A stretch of DNA of 46,319 nt from Candidatus Jettenia ecosi (GCA_005524015.1 SULG01000021.1:1-46319); one strand, 5' to 3'. Positions 26,853 to 36,500 are shown, counted from the first letter of the stretch. A program made the numbers and translations. Notes: generated from the sequence alone by a model not told the origin.

Positions 26853-27323
26853 ATGAAATCTCTATCAAATCTGAATCTTGTAGCTATTATCCTTTATTGT
26901 TCTGCGGGCATATTCATCGGCCTAAGTGTCTACACGTTTTATTATGCGCAAGGCGCATCTTATCTCTCAAATGAACCTAAGGCTTGTGTCAATTGCCATA
27001 TCATGCGCGAGCAATACGATGGCTGGCAAAAGGCAAGTCATCATGCAGTTGCAACATGCAACGACTGCCATATACCGCACAGGTTTATACCAAAATATTT
27101 AGCAAAGTTAAAAAATGGATTCTGGCATTCGAAAGGTTTTACCTTTCAGGATTTTCATGAACCAATTCGGATTCATCCGAAAAATCGTATCACATTACAA
27201 AAGAATTGCCTGTATTGTCATGGGGAATTTGTAAGTCAAATCGCTGCTTACCCGGGGGATAATCGGCGAATGTTAGATTGTATCCCTTGTCATAGAAACG
27301 TCGGTCATGGTCCAACACAATAG
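26853..27323 (+). CDS. nrfH: NrfH-type tetraheme quinol dehydrogenase
   Basis: 156 aa NapC/NirT/NrfH-family cytochrome. One N-terminal membrane anchor (residues 9-28) and four CXXCH sites at 45 (CVNCH-IM), 69 (CNDCH), 119 (CLYCH) and 143 (CIPCH). Met51 after the first site suits the unusual heme-1 ligation of NrfH. It takes electrons from quinol and passes them to NrfA, the next gene, 78 bp downstream on the periplasmic-equivalent side. Confidence 0.92.
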   Translation: MKSLSNLNLVAIILYCSAGIFIGLSVYTFYYAQGASYLSNEPKACVNCHIMREQYDGWQKASHHAVATCNDCHIPHRFIPKYLAKLKNGFWHSKGFTFQDFHEPIRIHPKNRITLQKNCLYCHGEFVSQIAAYPGDNRRMLDCIPCHRNVGHGPTQ

Positions 27324-27401
27324 TATTTGATAGGTTACATTTATTATGATTATGGGCTGGATAATAGAACTGAGGATAGATTGAGGAGGAGGAGTAAGAA
27401 T

Positions 27402-28820
27402 ATGAATTGGGAAAATATAAAGATTACTTATCTGCTACTAGTCATTGTAATTGCGGTAGCAACGGTAAGTGTTATCCTGCTATTAGAGAACGTTTCACAG
27501 CGTAAGAAAGAAGCGAGACAACATGTATTTCGCGTTGTGGAAATAACGGAGGATACCATTGATCCCGTTATCTGGGGGAAAAATTATCCACGTCAATACG
27601 ATGGATATCGGCGCACTGTAGATGAAGAACGGACCCGACATGGCGGGAGTGAAGCTTTTAACAAATTAGATGAAGACCCCTACTGGCGTGTGATTTTTAA
27701 TGGTTATGCCTTTGGTATAGACTATCGGGAAGACCGGGGCCACGCTTATATGCTATCTGATCAGGACATGACGGAGCGACTCAAAGTCGCTGCACAGCCC
27801 GGGGCATGTTTACATTGTCATTCATCCGTTATCCCTGCTTACCGCGAGGCAGCTATCAAGGCTGGCGTATCTGCAGACGACTCCCACCGGCAAGAACAAA
27901 TCATGAAAGGTTTTGAAATCGTTTGTGCTATGCCATACCAGGATGCCCGTAATATGGTTTCTCATCCTGTATCCTGTATAGATTGTCATGATTCAGAAAC
28001 CATGCAACTTCGTGTCACCCGGCCGGGCTTTCTCAATGCTATCCAGGCATTAGCCAAAGTAGATTATCCATTACCGCATTTACCGAGTATCGAGCGTTGG
28101 CGTAAAGATGGGCGTAAAGATGAGTATGATGTGAATACCATGGCAACACGGCAAGAAATGCGCTCATTCGTTTGTGGTCAATGTCACGTCGAGTATTATT
28201 TCAAGGGTGAAGGTAAGCTTTTGGTCTATCCATGGCAAAAAGGACTAAGAGTAGAACAGATCGAGAGCTATTATAATGAAACAAGTTTCAAAGATTGGAT
28301 ACATAAAATCAGTGGCACACCCGTGCTAAAGGCACAACATCCGGAATTTGAGATGTGGAGCCAGGGAATCCATGCCCGCAGCGGTGTTGCATGCGCAGAT
28401 TGCCACATGCCTTATAAACGTGAAGGTGCAATCAAAATCAGCGATCATCACGTACGAAGCCCATTACTCAATATTGATACTGCATGCCAAACCTGCCATC
28501 ATTTTAGCGAAGCAGAACTTAAAGCTCGTGTTGAAGTAATTCAGGACCGTACAAAAGCCCTCATGATCCGGGCAGAGGAGGCAGTTGTTGCCCTCATTCA
28601 GGATCTACAAAAGGCAAAAGAATTTGGAATATCTGGCGAACAACTAAAGTCGGCACAGGATTTACAACGCAAAGCACAGTGGCGTTTGGATTTTGTCGCA
28701 GCAGAAAACTCAATGGGCTTCCATGCTCCGCAAGAGGCCGCACGTATTCTTGCAGAGACAATTGATTATGCCCGGCAAGGCCAGCTTGAGGTAATGAAAT
28801 TGCAACCTGTAACACAATAA
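27402..28820 (+). CDS. nrfA: Pentaheme cytochrome c nitrite reductase NrfA (CXXCH type)
   Basis: 472 aa from the ATG at 27402 (GAGGAGGAGG 9 bases before). Reduces nitrite to ammonium. An N-terminal hydrophobic segment (9-29) serves as signal or anchor. Five hemes: CLHCH 136, CIDCH 192, CGQCH 258, CADCH 331, CQTCH 362. The catalytic heme is CXXCH instead of the commoner CXXCK. Active-site Arg in CIDCHDSETMQLRVTRP, Tyr in CHVEYYF, and His in QGIHARSGVACADCHMPY are present, as is the KAQHPE.E motif near the calcium site. Adjacent to nrfH. Confidence 0.95.
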   Translation: MNWENIKITYLLLVIVIAVATVSVILLLENVSQRKKEARQHVFRVVEITEDTIDPVIWGKNYPRQYDGYRRTVDEERTRHGGSEAFNKLDEDPYWRVIFNGYAFGIDYREDRGHAYMLSDQDMTERLKVAAQPGACLHCHSSVIPAYREAAIKAGVSADDSHRQEQIMKGFEIVCAMPYQDARNMVSHPVSCIDCHDSETMQLRVTRPGFLNAIQALAKVDYPLPHLPSIERWRKDGRKDEYDVNTMATRQEMRSFVCGQCHVEYYFKGEGKLLVYPWQKGLRVEQIESYYNETSFKDWIHKISGTPVLKAQHPEFEMWSQGIHARSGVACADCHMPYKREGAIKISDHHVRSPLLNIDTACQTCHHFSEAELKARVEVIQDRTKALMIRAEEAVVALIQDLQKAKEFGISGEQLKSAQDLQRKAQWRLDFVAAENSMGFHAPQEAARILAETIDYARQGQLEVMKLQPVTQ

Positions 28821-28946
28821 ATTAAGTTACTTCCGGCAGCAACTCATAAAAAACAAAGACCGATGTGGGGCAAAGCTTTAGAGCTTGTGCAAAAAGTATG
28901 GCTATTTTTAGTCACGATACACTATAGCTGACATTCGAAATGTTAA

Positions 28947-29588
28947 TTATCTGCTACTATATGTCTTATCAGATGAATTACATAATTTTTCCACTACGCA
29001 CATCTTACAAACTGGCTTCCGGGCAATACAGGTACGCCGACCATGGGTTCCCAGAATGCGACATGATCTTGTCCATGTTTCCTGAGGTATAATTTTACAT
29101 AATTCCATTTCAACCTTATCAGGATTATGAGACTGAGCTAATTCCAGGCGATGGGCAATACGAAAGACATGGGTGTCCACAATAATAGCTTGTTTTCCAA
29201 AAACATTGCCTAAGAGTACATTAGCCGTCTTCCTGCCAACGCCCGCCAGGGTTAAAAGATCTTCCATAGTATCAGGAACTTTTCCATTAAACCGATCCAC
29301 TAACTCCTTGCAACAGGCAATAATATTCTTTGCCTTATTTTTATGAAAGTTTATAGAACGGATTTCTTCCTCAAATGCCTCATGTCTTACATTGGTATAA
29401 TCCTGAACTGTTTTATATTTCTTAAATAGTGTTTCCGTTACCATATTAACCCGATCATCTGTACACTGTGCAGACAGGATAGTAGCAACAAGCAATTCTA
29501 AAGGATTCTTGTAATTGAGATAAATCCTTGCGTCAGGATATGCCTTCTCAAGGAGAGATAGTATCTTTTTTACACGTTCTTCTGACAT
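28947..29588 (-). CDS. nth: Endonuclease III (DNA glycosylase/AP lyase)
   Basis: 213 aa. Excises oxidised pyrimidines and cuts abasic sites. Helix-hairpin-helix LTLAGVGRKTANVLL contains catalytic Lys120; Asp138 is in VDTHV; the Fe-S cluster motif C187-x6-C194-x2-C197-x5-C203 is complete. Converges on nrfA with 126 bp between them. Confidence 0.95.
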   Translation of the reverse strand: MSEERVKKILSLLEKAYPDARIYLNYKNPLELLVATILSAQCTDDRVNMVTETLFKKYKTVQDYTNVRHEAFEEEIRSINFHKNKAKNIIACCKELVDRFNGKVPDTMEDLLTLAGVGRKTANVLLGNVFGKQAIIVDTHVFRIAHRLELAQSHNPDKVEMELCKIIPQETWTRSCRILGTHGRRTCIARKPVCKMCVVEKLCNSSDKTYSSR

Positions 29589-30089
29589 AATACCCTTTTC
29601 AATAAAATTCGTTCATATACGGTAAGTACAGCCTGAACGAGCTTGTGCGAAAAACCTACACCGCATAATAACAGAAGCACGAATACCCGACCAAACTCGA
29701 GTGAAAATTCATTGGCCTGAATAAATAAGTCCCAGACCACAAGTTTTTGTACATTTGTTTATCAGAGAAAGACATTTTTCTCCGCATCAAGCTCAGTACA
29801 ATTGACGCGTGAGCATCTTACCGGGAGCATCTTACCGGGAGCATCTTACCGGGAGCATCTTGTTCCCAAACTCTGTTTGGGAACACAGTTGCCTCGAAAC
29901 TCTGTTTCGAGTTTCATCGGGAAACAGAGTTTCCCGTACATGCGTGTTCCCAAACCATGTCCTCATATAAATGGGGAAGAGTTTGGGAACAAGATGGAAA
30001 GATGGAACAAAAGGGAGATCCCGAAGCTTCCTGCATAAGGAAATAAAGAAAATGTGTTTCGCTCATAATGAAAACTATACAAAGATTTG
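29589..30089. repeat. Intergenic region with tandem 14-bp and palindromic repeats
   Basis: No gene. gagcatcttaccgg is repeated 3.6 times head to tail at 29811-29861. It runs into the palindrome GTTCCCAAACTCTGTTTGGG (plus AAC; 29862-29884), then a cluster of related cgaaactctgtttcgag and gggaaacagagtttccc palindromes up to about 29990. These are dispersed repeats, not coding. Confidence 0.75.
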
Positions 30090-30500
30090 TTGTCAGATAC
30101 CTATTTGATCTTACCGGATGCGCCATGCGGAAAACCAGGTTGAAGCTCGGCAACCATGGACATATCCTCTGGCGCTTCATATTCACAGCCTATGTCGAAA
30201 CGCGCAGCAGGCGAGAAACCAAGGCGAGGGCTGTAACTCGGAGTGTCCCAAGCACAACAACAGCGCCGTAACTAGTCTTTTGCACTGTTTTAGCCCGGCG
30301 CGCACAAGCGCTGACCCGATAACCCATGCGTTGATGCTCCGGTGCGGCTGCCATTGGCGCAAGGCCCATGACCTTGAGTTCGGGATGGCCAGAGAGTAAA
30401 ACCAGCGAAAACATGATGCGGCAGAAAATCGCCTGATTTTCCTCAGCGAAGAACCACGGTAGATTCAGATTATCATTCCCATGCGACTTGTCCTTGCAGA
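30090..30500 (-). pseudogene. GNAT acetyltransferase, frameshifted and 5'-truncated
   Basis: Pieces of one GNAT N-acetyltransferase are spread over frames on the minus strand: CRIMFSLVLLSGHPELKVMG then LAPMAAAPEHQRMG (acetyl-CoA loop region), then IGSALVRAGLKQCKRL, then GYGAVVVLGHSELQPRLGF, ending EYEAPEDMSMVAELQPGFP. At least two frameshifts separate them, and the N-terminal strand/helix is missing. GC content is higher than in the surroundings, suggesting acquisition before decay. Confidence 0.75.
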
Positions 30501-30824
30501 ACTTGCCCTCATGAAAATGGAGAACGGGGAGTGGGAATCTTGTATCCTTTCTCCTGTTTTCTTCCTCATGCTGAATTCCCGATAAAAACATTCGGGAATG
30601 ACAGGAAGGACTATCTTCGATTATGCAAATCCAACACCGGTGTGTTTTCCCATAACCAGGGCGAACACGAGGTTCCTCCCTAACTCTGCCCCGTATTCTG
30701 ACTGGATCAGATATTGTGTATAATTTCTTTCATGTCAATACCAGGTTTTTGAATTTTGCATTCCTGGACAATCTGGAAAGGACATGACAGGCATGAAGCA
30801 ATTCTGTCAGACTTGGAATGCTCA

Positions 30825-32090
30825 TCAGGTTTGAGTTTCGATTACCCGATCAAAATACCATTTTTTTGTCAACATGTTATAGGAGATCTGACAAGTAAGA
30901 TTATTACTGATAACGACACAGTATCGTTTCTTTGATACACCTTGAATGGTTTGATCTACCCATTCATTGACAACTTCCCTTATACGAAAAATTCTTCCAC
31001 GTAATTTGAAGCTATACGGAACCGCATAATTAATCGTCAGGTCGTTAACAGGTACCCATATCGAAGATTTCACCAAATGAATCAGGGTAAATACAGATGA
31101 AAAACACCAGAGTGCAATACAAGCAATGGAAAAACATATCGAGATTATAATAAGATATTGCCCTCCAAATAAGTTAGATAATTGAGTGGTACTATAGGCA
31201 TATAACCCCAGAGCAAAGGCAACCTCCCAATATCCTACAGTAAACACAAGACCATCATCGCAGAAAGCTTGTTTTCTTATAGCCAGGATAACCAGAAACG
31301 GTAACCACCATAAACCTACAGACCAAAAAAACAGAGAAAATCCCTTTAAAAAAGGAAGGAAATCTGTGAATGGCCCATGCATGATATGTATGTGCTGATA
31401 GAGTGCGATACCGGTAAGCGCTGTTAATGCTGCTGCTCCCATGTCCATCCAATAAGGTGACAGCGCTGCATCGCTACTCAATTGATAAAATACCAGTCTT
31501 AACATAATGAATACCGCGAAGATGAGGTACAGACATGCTCCCACAGACCATAAGGCAAATGAAAATAATTGGATAAACGTTACGTGCTGCATTGCATGTT
31601 CTGCGATAGTTATACCAAGGAAAGCTGTCGATTGCGTGCCCACTATGGTAAAAAACCAACCACCATGCAAAATATCCTCAATCTTCCTATCTTCAGATTT
31701 TCGGTGGAGGAATAAAATGCTAAATGAGGAGAAAGAGGCGCTTAGCCAAAGACTAATGGCTACATACCAGAGTATATGAGCTGCTGTAGAGAAATGAAAT
31801 ACTTTAGATAAACAAATGCCAATAAGATTAATTGCACTAACAATGGTAAAGAAATAAAAACTTTTCTCTGGATTGAGCAATTCATTTAAGGAATTCTCAT
31901 AGAATAGCGCAATCTGTGTTGCCTTAAAAATAATTGCAAAGAAGAATATGGCCAGGCTTGTCACAAAAAAGTATGGGACAATGGTCTTGAATCCATGTAA
32001 TGACGAAATAGATACAACCATTATAGTGGCCATGACAGCAGTAAACCATCGGGTATCCATCGAATAGGTTGCGACCTTTAATAAATTCAT
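30825..32090 (-). CDS. TDT/SLAC1 (TehA-like) channel with DUF6504-like C-terminal domain
   Basis: 421 aa. About ten hydrophobic helices over residues 10-340 in the pattern of the TehA/SLAC1 anion-channel family (e.g. YSMDTRWFTAVMATIMVVSI at the start). The last ~78 residues are soluble: PYSFKLRGRIFRIREVVNEW...KKWYFDRV. That pattern matches the small protein at 3190-3444 (PVWFLWSNREYRIKEITYTW...LVWTLHSI). Last gene of a nitrate/nitrite-type operon, so it may pass nitrite, nitrate or another anion (inference). A terminator separates it from narK. Confidence 0.75.
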   Translation of the reverse strand: MNLLKVATYSMDTRWFTAVMATIMVVSISSLHGFKTIVPYFFVTSLAIFFFAIIFKATQIALFYENSLNELLNPEKSFYFFTIVSAINLIGICLSKVFHFSTAAHILWYVAISLWLSASFSSFSILFLHRKSEDRKIEDILHGGWFFTIVGTQSTAFLGITIAEHAMQHVTFIQLFSFALWSVGACLYLIFAVFIMLRLVFYQLSSDAALSPYWMDMGAAALTALTGIALYQHIHIMHGPFTDFLPFLKGFSLFFWSVGLWWLPFLVILAIRKQAFCDDGLVFTVGYWEVAFALGLYAYSTTQLSNLFGGQYLIIISICFSIACIALWCFSSVFTLIHLVKSSIWVPVNDLTINYAVPYSFKLRGRIFRIREVVNEWVDQTIQGVSKKRYCVVISNNLTCQISYNMLTKKWYFDRVIETQT

Positions 32091-32211
32091 AAATAAAGTT
32101 AATAAAACATGATAAGAGATGATATTTACTATAAGGAAATAAGATACCGTTTCATTGAGGATTAGCGAATGAAGATGCTTATTATGGTGGTTCCTTTGAG
32201 AAGTTATTTTA

Positions 32212-32251
32212 TAGGAGGTGTTAAAATCTTACAGAAGTTTAACACCTCCTA
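32212..32251 (-). terminator. Terminator between narK and the TDT channel gene
   Basis: AGGAGGTGTTAAA (32213-32225) and TTTAACACCTCCT (32238-32250) form a perfect 13-bp stem with a 12-nt loop. On the minus strand it is followed by ATAAAATAACTT, a weak tail, so partial read-through to the TDT gene is possible. Confidence 0.7.
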
Positions 32252-32263
32252 CTACTGTAACGT

Positions 32264-33463
32264 TTAAGTAGTGCCCAGCGCTTGTTTGTTTGAGTTTGAC
32301 AAAGTCTTTTCTTCCATAAAGGACAGACACATGAGGCATACAAGAGATACGAAGATAAATCCCAAGTAATAATTATCGGTGTAATCCTTAATTGTACCCA
32401 GTATTATCGGTAGGAAAAAGCCTCCGAGGCCTCCGGCTGCTCCTACCAGACCGCCTACAGAGCCTGTATCTTTTGGAAAATTTTCTGCTACTAATTTATA
32501 CACAACGCCATTCCCAATACCGAGACAAGTTCCCATGATATAGAACACAACGAGTGAAGTCACTAACGATACATTCAAATTAAGGAATACCGTTATGACA
32601 AGCACGACTAAGGTAAGGGCTATTGTTAACTTTCTTCCATTAAACTTATCTCCCAAATATCCTCCCAGGATACGGGTAAATGACGAAAGAAATACAAATA
32701 TTGATGTATAGCTACCTGCTTTTACAGGACTAATGCCATAAAAGTCAATCAGGTAAGATGGCAACCATATTGAGAAACATACAAAAAACCCAAAAAACAT
32801 GAAGTAAATTAAGCAGAAAACCCAGGCTAAACCAGACGACTTATATACCTTTAGTTTCTCTCTGAGGGTTGGAACCTTTACATTTGCCGGCCTTGGTGCA
32901 TTAGAGGTAAAAAACCAATACACAAATGCCATTAAGAGTAAAGGGATTGCATAAATGATAAACGCTTTATGCCATCCTAAAGATTCAGCGATAAATGGCG
33001 CTCCAAAACCAGAAATAGCAGTACCGGCATTTCCCACACCATAAACCCCTAATGCAAGCCCTTGCTTTTTCTTTGGGTACCATTCTGAAACATGGGGAAT
33101 TCCAACGGCAAATGATGAACCGATTAAGCCAAAAAAGAGCCCGCCCACTAATAAAAAGCCATAACTATGTGCGAAACCAGTTAAAAGCAAAGACACAAAA
33201 CCAAACAGAAGCATGATAGTAAAAACAAGTCTTCCACCAAATTTATCCGTCACAATACCCATAGGGATCTTTGCCAGAGAACCGAGCAATACAGGCATTG
33301 CAAGTAATAACCCCACCGATGTGGAAGACAAATTAAACTCTTCCTTAAAGTAGATTGCTAAGGGAGCGAACAAGGTCCAACCAGCAAAACAGAGGGCAAA
33401 TGCCACTGTTGCAAGTATCATTACCTTGGTATTCCCGTTCGGTGTTTGTACAGATTCACTCAT
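32264..33463 (-). CDS. narK: Nitrate/nitrite transporter of the NarK family (MFS)
   Basis: 399 aa, 12 membrane helices. Seen: FAGWTLFAPLAIYFKEEF, the MFS loop GIVTDKFGGR, GNAGTAISGFGAPF, and the nitrate signature GIGNGVVYKLVAENFPKDTG followed by GLVGAAGGLGGFFLP. Transports nitrate and/or nitrite; direction is not predictable. GGAGG lies before the ATG. Downstream of a PAS protein, a CXXCH-containing sensor and a response regulator on the same strand. Confidence 0.93.
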   Translation of the reverse strand: MSESVQTPNGNTKVMILATVAFALCFAGWTLFAPLAIYFKEEFNLSSTSVGLLLAMPVLLGSLAKIPMGIVTDKFGGRLVFTIMLLFGFVSLLLTGFAHSYGFLLVGGLFFGLIGSSFAVGIPHVSEWYPKKKQGLALGVYGVGNAGTAISGFGAPFIAESLGWHKAFIIYAIPLLLMAFVYWFFTSNAPRPANVKVPTLREKLKVYKSSGLAWVFCLIYFMFFGFFVCFSIWLPSYLIDFYGISPVKAGSYTSIFVFLSSFTRILGGYLGDKFNGRKLTIALTLVVLVITVFLNLNVSLVTSLVVFYIMGTCLGIGNGVVYKLVAENFPKDTGSVGGLVGAAGGLGGFFLPIILGTIKDYTDNYYLGFIFVSLVCLMCLSFMEEKTLSNSNKQALGTT

Positions 33464-33526
33464 AAAAACCTCCTAGAAATAGTAAACTAAGCCTATAAAT
33501 TTTAAAATTATTATTGATTCCTTATA

Positions 33527-33922
33527 TTATAAACAGAGCGATGTCTGAATAAATTCAAATTCATTTTTCACCTTTAAAGGACATTTATAGAGGCCCTCTG
33601 TAACAAGAGTACTACTTTGTCTTATAAAGAATAACTTACCACTCTTTGTTTTCATGAGGGTATAGAAGCCATTTACCTGACCATCCCTGAACAGCATTGA
33701 GAGTGTTTTCTCGTGGTCAAAAGGATGCGCATATAATTCATTTATCTTTTTCCCAATTACATCATCAGGCGAGGCAAACCCAAAAAGTCGCGCACCCGCA
33801 CTATTGATATGTATGATGACCCCATCATAGGAAGGCTCGTACTCATACCATCCTTTTACATCCTGCACATCGGGAGATGTTTTTGATTCATCCTTTGCTG
33901 ATGATATATTTTTGTTGTTCAT
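33527..33922 (-). CDS. Single-domain PAS protein
   Basis: 131 aa, soluble. One PAS fold over about residues 25-110: GVIIHINSAGARLFGF, DDVIGKKINELYAHP, FYTLMKTKSGKLFFIRQSST. No output domain is attached, so it would act by binding a partner, perhaps the membrane sensor 37 bp upstream. The ligand is unknown. Confidence 0.85.
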   Translation of the reverse strand: MNNKNISSAKDESKTSPDVQDVKGWYEYEPSYDGVIIHINSAGARLFGFASPDDVIGKKINELYAHPFDHEKTLSMLFRDGQVNGFYTLMKTKSGKLFFIRQSSTLVTEGLYKCPLKVKNEFEFIQTSLCL

Positions 33923-33959
33923 AGATACCTCCTGTTAATAATCCTTTTTAATGCCTTCA

Positions 33960-35366
33960 TTACCAGGTTACTGCCGTTTTTTCTGATGATTGTTTTGCAT
34001 CGGTTTTTACCGCCTCTTTACCCTCATCTTCTTTGTGATTATTTATGGTATTCTCAGATTTTAAGACAGGAATTTGCTCTTTAAATTTAGAGATATTACT
34101 CTTGATGAAATCTTCATCCCTTTTTATCACAATAGACCCAAACACCTCTAAAGGGTTATAAACTCCGTATTTTTGTTCCCGAAGATACCCACGCTCTTTT
34201 CTTACTTCATAACCATCCAGAATAGCTATAACAAATCCAACCAGGAAGACAGTCGTTACACCCAGTAAGGCTTTCTGTGGTAAAGACAGGCCTTTTAACA
34301 TATACCCCGCATTTAACTTCCGGTACATCAAGGTAGCCATAACAAATGCCGGAACGATTATCACCATCATAAGTGACTTTACCATTGAATTGATATTGTT
34401 TATGGTACTGAGCGCCTCGTCTGCATCGATCTCCACGATTAATCCCATATTTAAGTCCTTAACCCAGCTCCAGGCGCCCACAACCTTAAATCCGTCATAA
34501 TCCATATATCCTTCCAAATCGTTTCCACTTGTTTTTTGCGTAATACACTTCTTTACCCCTTTTGTTATCAGATTGGTATCTGGGTCAACAACCTTATGGC
34601 ATGTCTTGCAGGTATCACCGCTATTTTCTTTTATATGATCTGAAAATCTCGATTGCGTAATCATCGTACCATCTTTATTTACCAAATAAGCTTCCCCGGT
34701 TTTCCCTAGCACATCATTCCGTATACCATTATTCAGAACAGACGCATCCATCCATACCAGGACAGCGCCAATTACATCGTAATTTTGCCCCTTGATTGGA
34801 TAAGACATAAACAGAGAAGGGAACTCTTTATCTGTTTTGTCCTGCATATCATTTATAGGAAAATGGATTACATCAGAAATATACGTTTTACCGTCATACA
34901 GAGTTTCCTGAATATTACGGAATGATTTTTCCTTTATAATATTCATGCCCAGCATGGATTTTTCATTTTCAGTTGTAGCCTGAATTACCCCTGCTGCATC
35001 ACAAATAAATATTCCTTTATAATTGTAGTCTGCCTTTGTGCACTCTAATTGCGTTTTTAACCTTAAATATTCATGTTCATCTTTTCCCTTTAAGAGACTC
35101 ACAAAATCCTCGCTACCATGGATAAACAATGCACTCTGAATGGTGTCTGCAATAGCCCTGGCATGCGACTTTCTTTCTTCCCACATGTGTGTAAGGAGAT
35201 CTTTTTGTTCTTTTACGATGCCTTCCAGATTCCTTTTAACACTCTGTTTTAATTCGGCGCTTGCTTTTGGAAATGCAAGCATCCTAAACAAAACAAGGGG
35301 AAATAATCCAAAAAATATGAAAGTAACAATAACGATAACAATGCGTTCTTTAAATATTCGTATCAT
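33960..35366 (-). CDS. Membrane Cache sensor with a CXXCH heme motif in the outer domain
   Basis: 468 aa. Membrane helix 1 (about 8-30), an extracytoplasmic double-Cache-like domain (40-325: GIFICDAAGVIQATTEN, GEAYLVNKDGTMITQS, GAWSWVKDLNMGLIVEIDAD), then helices at about 331-348 and 366-384, and a charged cytoplasmic tail. C253KTCH sits between the two halves, followed by Cys274; a covalent c-type heme is likely. No HAMP, kinase or methyl-accepting domain is present, so a signal must be passed to separate proteins. Between the response regulator and PAS genes. Confidence 0.85.
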   Translation of the reverse strand: MIRIFKERIVIVIVTFIFFGLFPLVLFRMLAFPKASAELKQSVKRNLEGIVKEQKDLLTHMWEERKSHARAIADTIQSALFIHGSEDFVSLLKGKDEHEYLRLKTQLECTKADYNYKGIFICDAAGVIQATTENEKSMLGMNIIKEKSFRNIQETLYDGKTYISDVIHFPINDMQDKTDKEFPSLFMSYPIKGQNYDVIGAVLVWMDASVLNNGIRNDVLGKTGEAYLVNKDGTMITQSRFSDHIKENSGDTCKTCHKVVDPDTNLITKGVKKCITQKTSGNDLEGYMDYDGFKVVGAWSWVKDLNMGLIVEIDADEALSTINNINSMVKSLMMVIIVPAFVMATLMYRKLNAGYMLKGLSLPQKALLGVTTVFLVGFVIAILDGYEVRKERGYLREQKYGVYNPLEVFGSIVIKRDEDFIKSNISKFKEQIPVLKSENTINNHKEDEGKEAVKTDAKQSSEKTAVTW

Positions 35367-35406
35367 ATTTCACCTCTTCTACGTTAAATTCTCCAAAGTA
35401 TATAAA

Positions 35407-35787
35407 TTATTCTGTGTCTTTTTTTGTAAATTCAGCAAGACATGCTTCTATATCACTGGTACTAAAAGGTTTTGTAATTACCTTATTTGCACCTTTTTTG
35501 ATAGCCTCTTTCACGACATCCTCATCTGTATAGGCGGTAATAATAACAATATGAGAATTAACTCTTATCCCTTTCATTTGATCTAAGAATTCAATACCAT
35601 CCATTCCCGGCATCTTCACATCTAATAAAATAATTGAATAACAGCACCTCTTAATCTCTTCTAATGCATCGAAACCATTATTTACCGCCTTTGTCTCAAA
35701 CCCCAGATCAGCCAGGGAATTCGCCAATACCTTTCTATATCCTTCTTCATCATCAACAATCAATATTCTTCTTGCCATCATTTCCAT
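35407..35787 (-). CDS. Single-domain response regulator (CheY-like)
   Basis: 126 aa receiver domain only. Asp12/Asp13 (VDDEEG), phosphoacceptor Asp56 (ILLDVKMPG), Thr84 (IITAY) and Lys106 (ITKPF) are all in place. No DNA-binding output domain. First gene of the operon leading to narK; the kinase that feeds it is not in the window. Confidence 0.92.
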   Translation of the reverse strand: MEMMARRILIVDDEEGYRKVLANSLADLGFETKAVNNGFDALEEIKRCCYSIILLDVKMPGMDGIEFLDQMKGIRVNSHIVIITAYTDEDVVKEAIKKGANKVITKPFSTSDIEACLAEFTKKDTE

Positions 35788-36500
35788 AACTCTTCTATTT
35801 ACTGAAATACCATTATTTGTAAAGATACTTATGCAACCGATATGCCTATAAAAATATAAAACATTTAGATTGCTCTAAGCAGTTTGTATTTTTATAGTTA
35901 CGAGAAATAAAATTTTTTCTCAAATAATTTTTAACAATGTAACTGCAACCAAATTGTTTCATTTGAAAATCTCTGTAATAATCGTAAGTGTTTAATATGA
36001 AAAGATATAAGAGAAATAATAAAAATTTAATAAGTGGAAACAATTTGGTTGCAGTTTAAGAATTAAGGAATAGTGTATGATTTGATTTATACCGCGCACA
36101 CGGGAGAGGAGAAATTAAAACAAAACATCTTCTTTTTCCTTGCTATTACTAACTAAACGCGATTCCAATTGTAAAAGCAGAAATGAGACGCTTTGATAAA
36201 GATTTCAGCATGATCTATCGTGCATCTGGAATTATTATGGCGTGAGGATATTTTGAGAGAATTCTGGTAACTATTCAGCATGATTTTATGGACTACCATA
36301 TATGGCATAGAATGGCCAAACCAGATAAATTACCCACATGTTGTGGTGCTATATATAGACAAAAATGACGAATCGAGAGTTTTTTGCCATATATAGTGTT
36401 TTTTGTTAAAACTACCTGAGTAGTTACGAATTCTGAGGAAAAGACAAAACCAACACTTACCGTATTTTCCTCAGGCTAGAAAATCACTTGACAATAAGAA
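35788..36500. other. Intergenic region upstream of the response regulator
   Basis: About 700 bp, AT-rich. It contains a 116-bp MITE (35941-36056, listed separately). From 36060 to 36500 no gene or family was recognised. The promoter of the narK operon should lie in 35790-35940. Confidence 0.45.
35941..36056. mobile_element. 116-bp MITE with perfect 20-bp inverted repeats
   Basis: AACTGCAACCAAATTGTTTC (35941-35960) is repeated as its exact complement at 36037-36056. The 76-bp interior is AT-rich and non-coding. No transposase with such ends is present in the window. The element lies about 150 bp upstream of the response regulator gene. Confidence 0.75.

Noticed and set aside
29802-30038. 78-codon frame over the 14-bp tandem repeat
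   Set aside because: Made of repeats and palindromes; no start signal or family.
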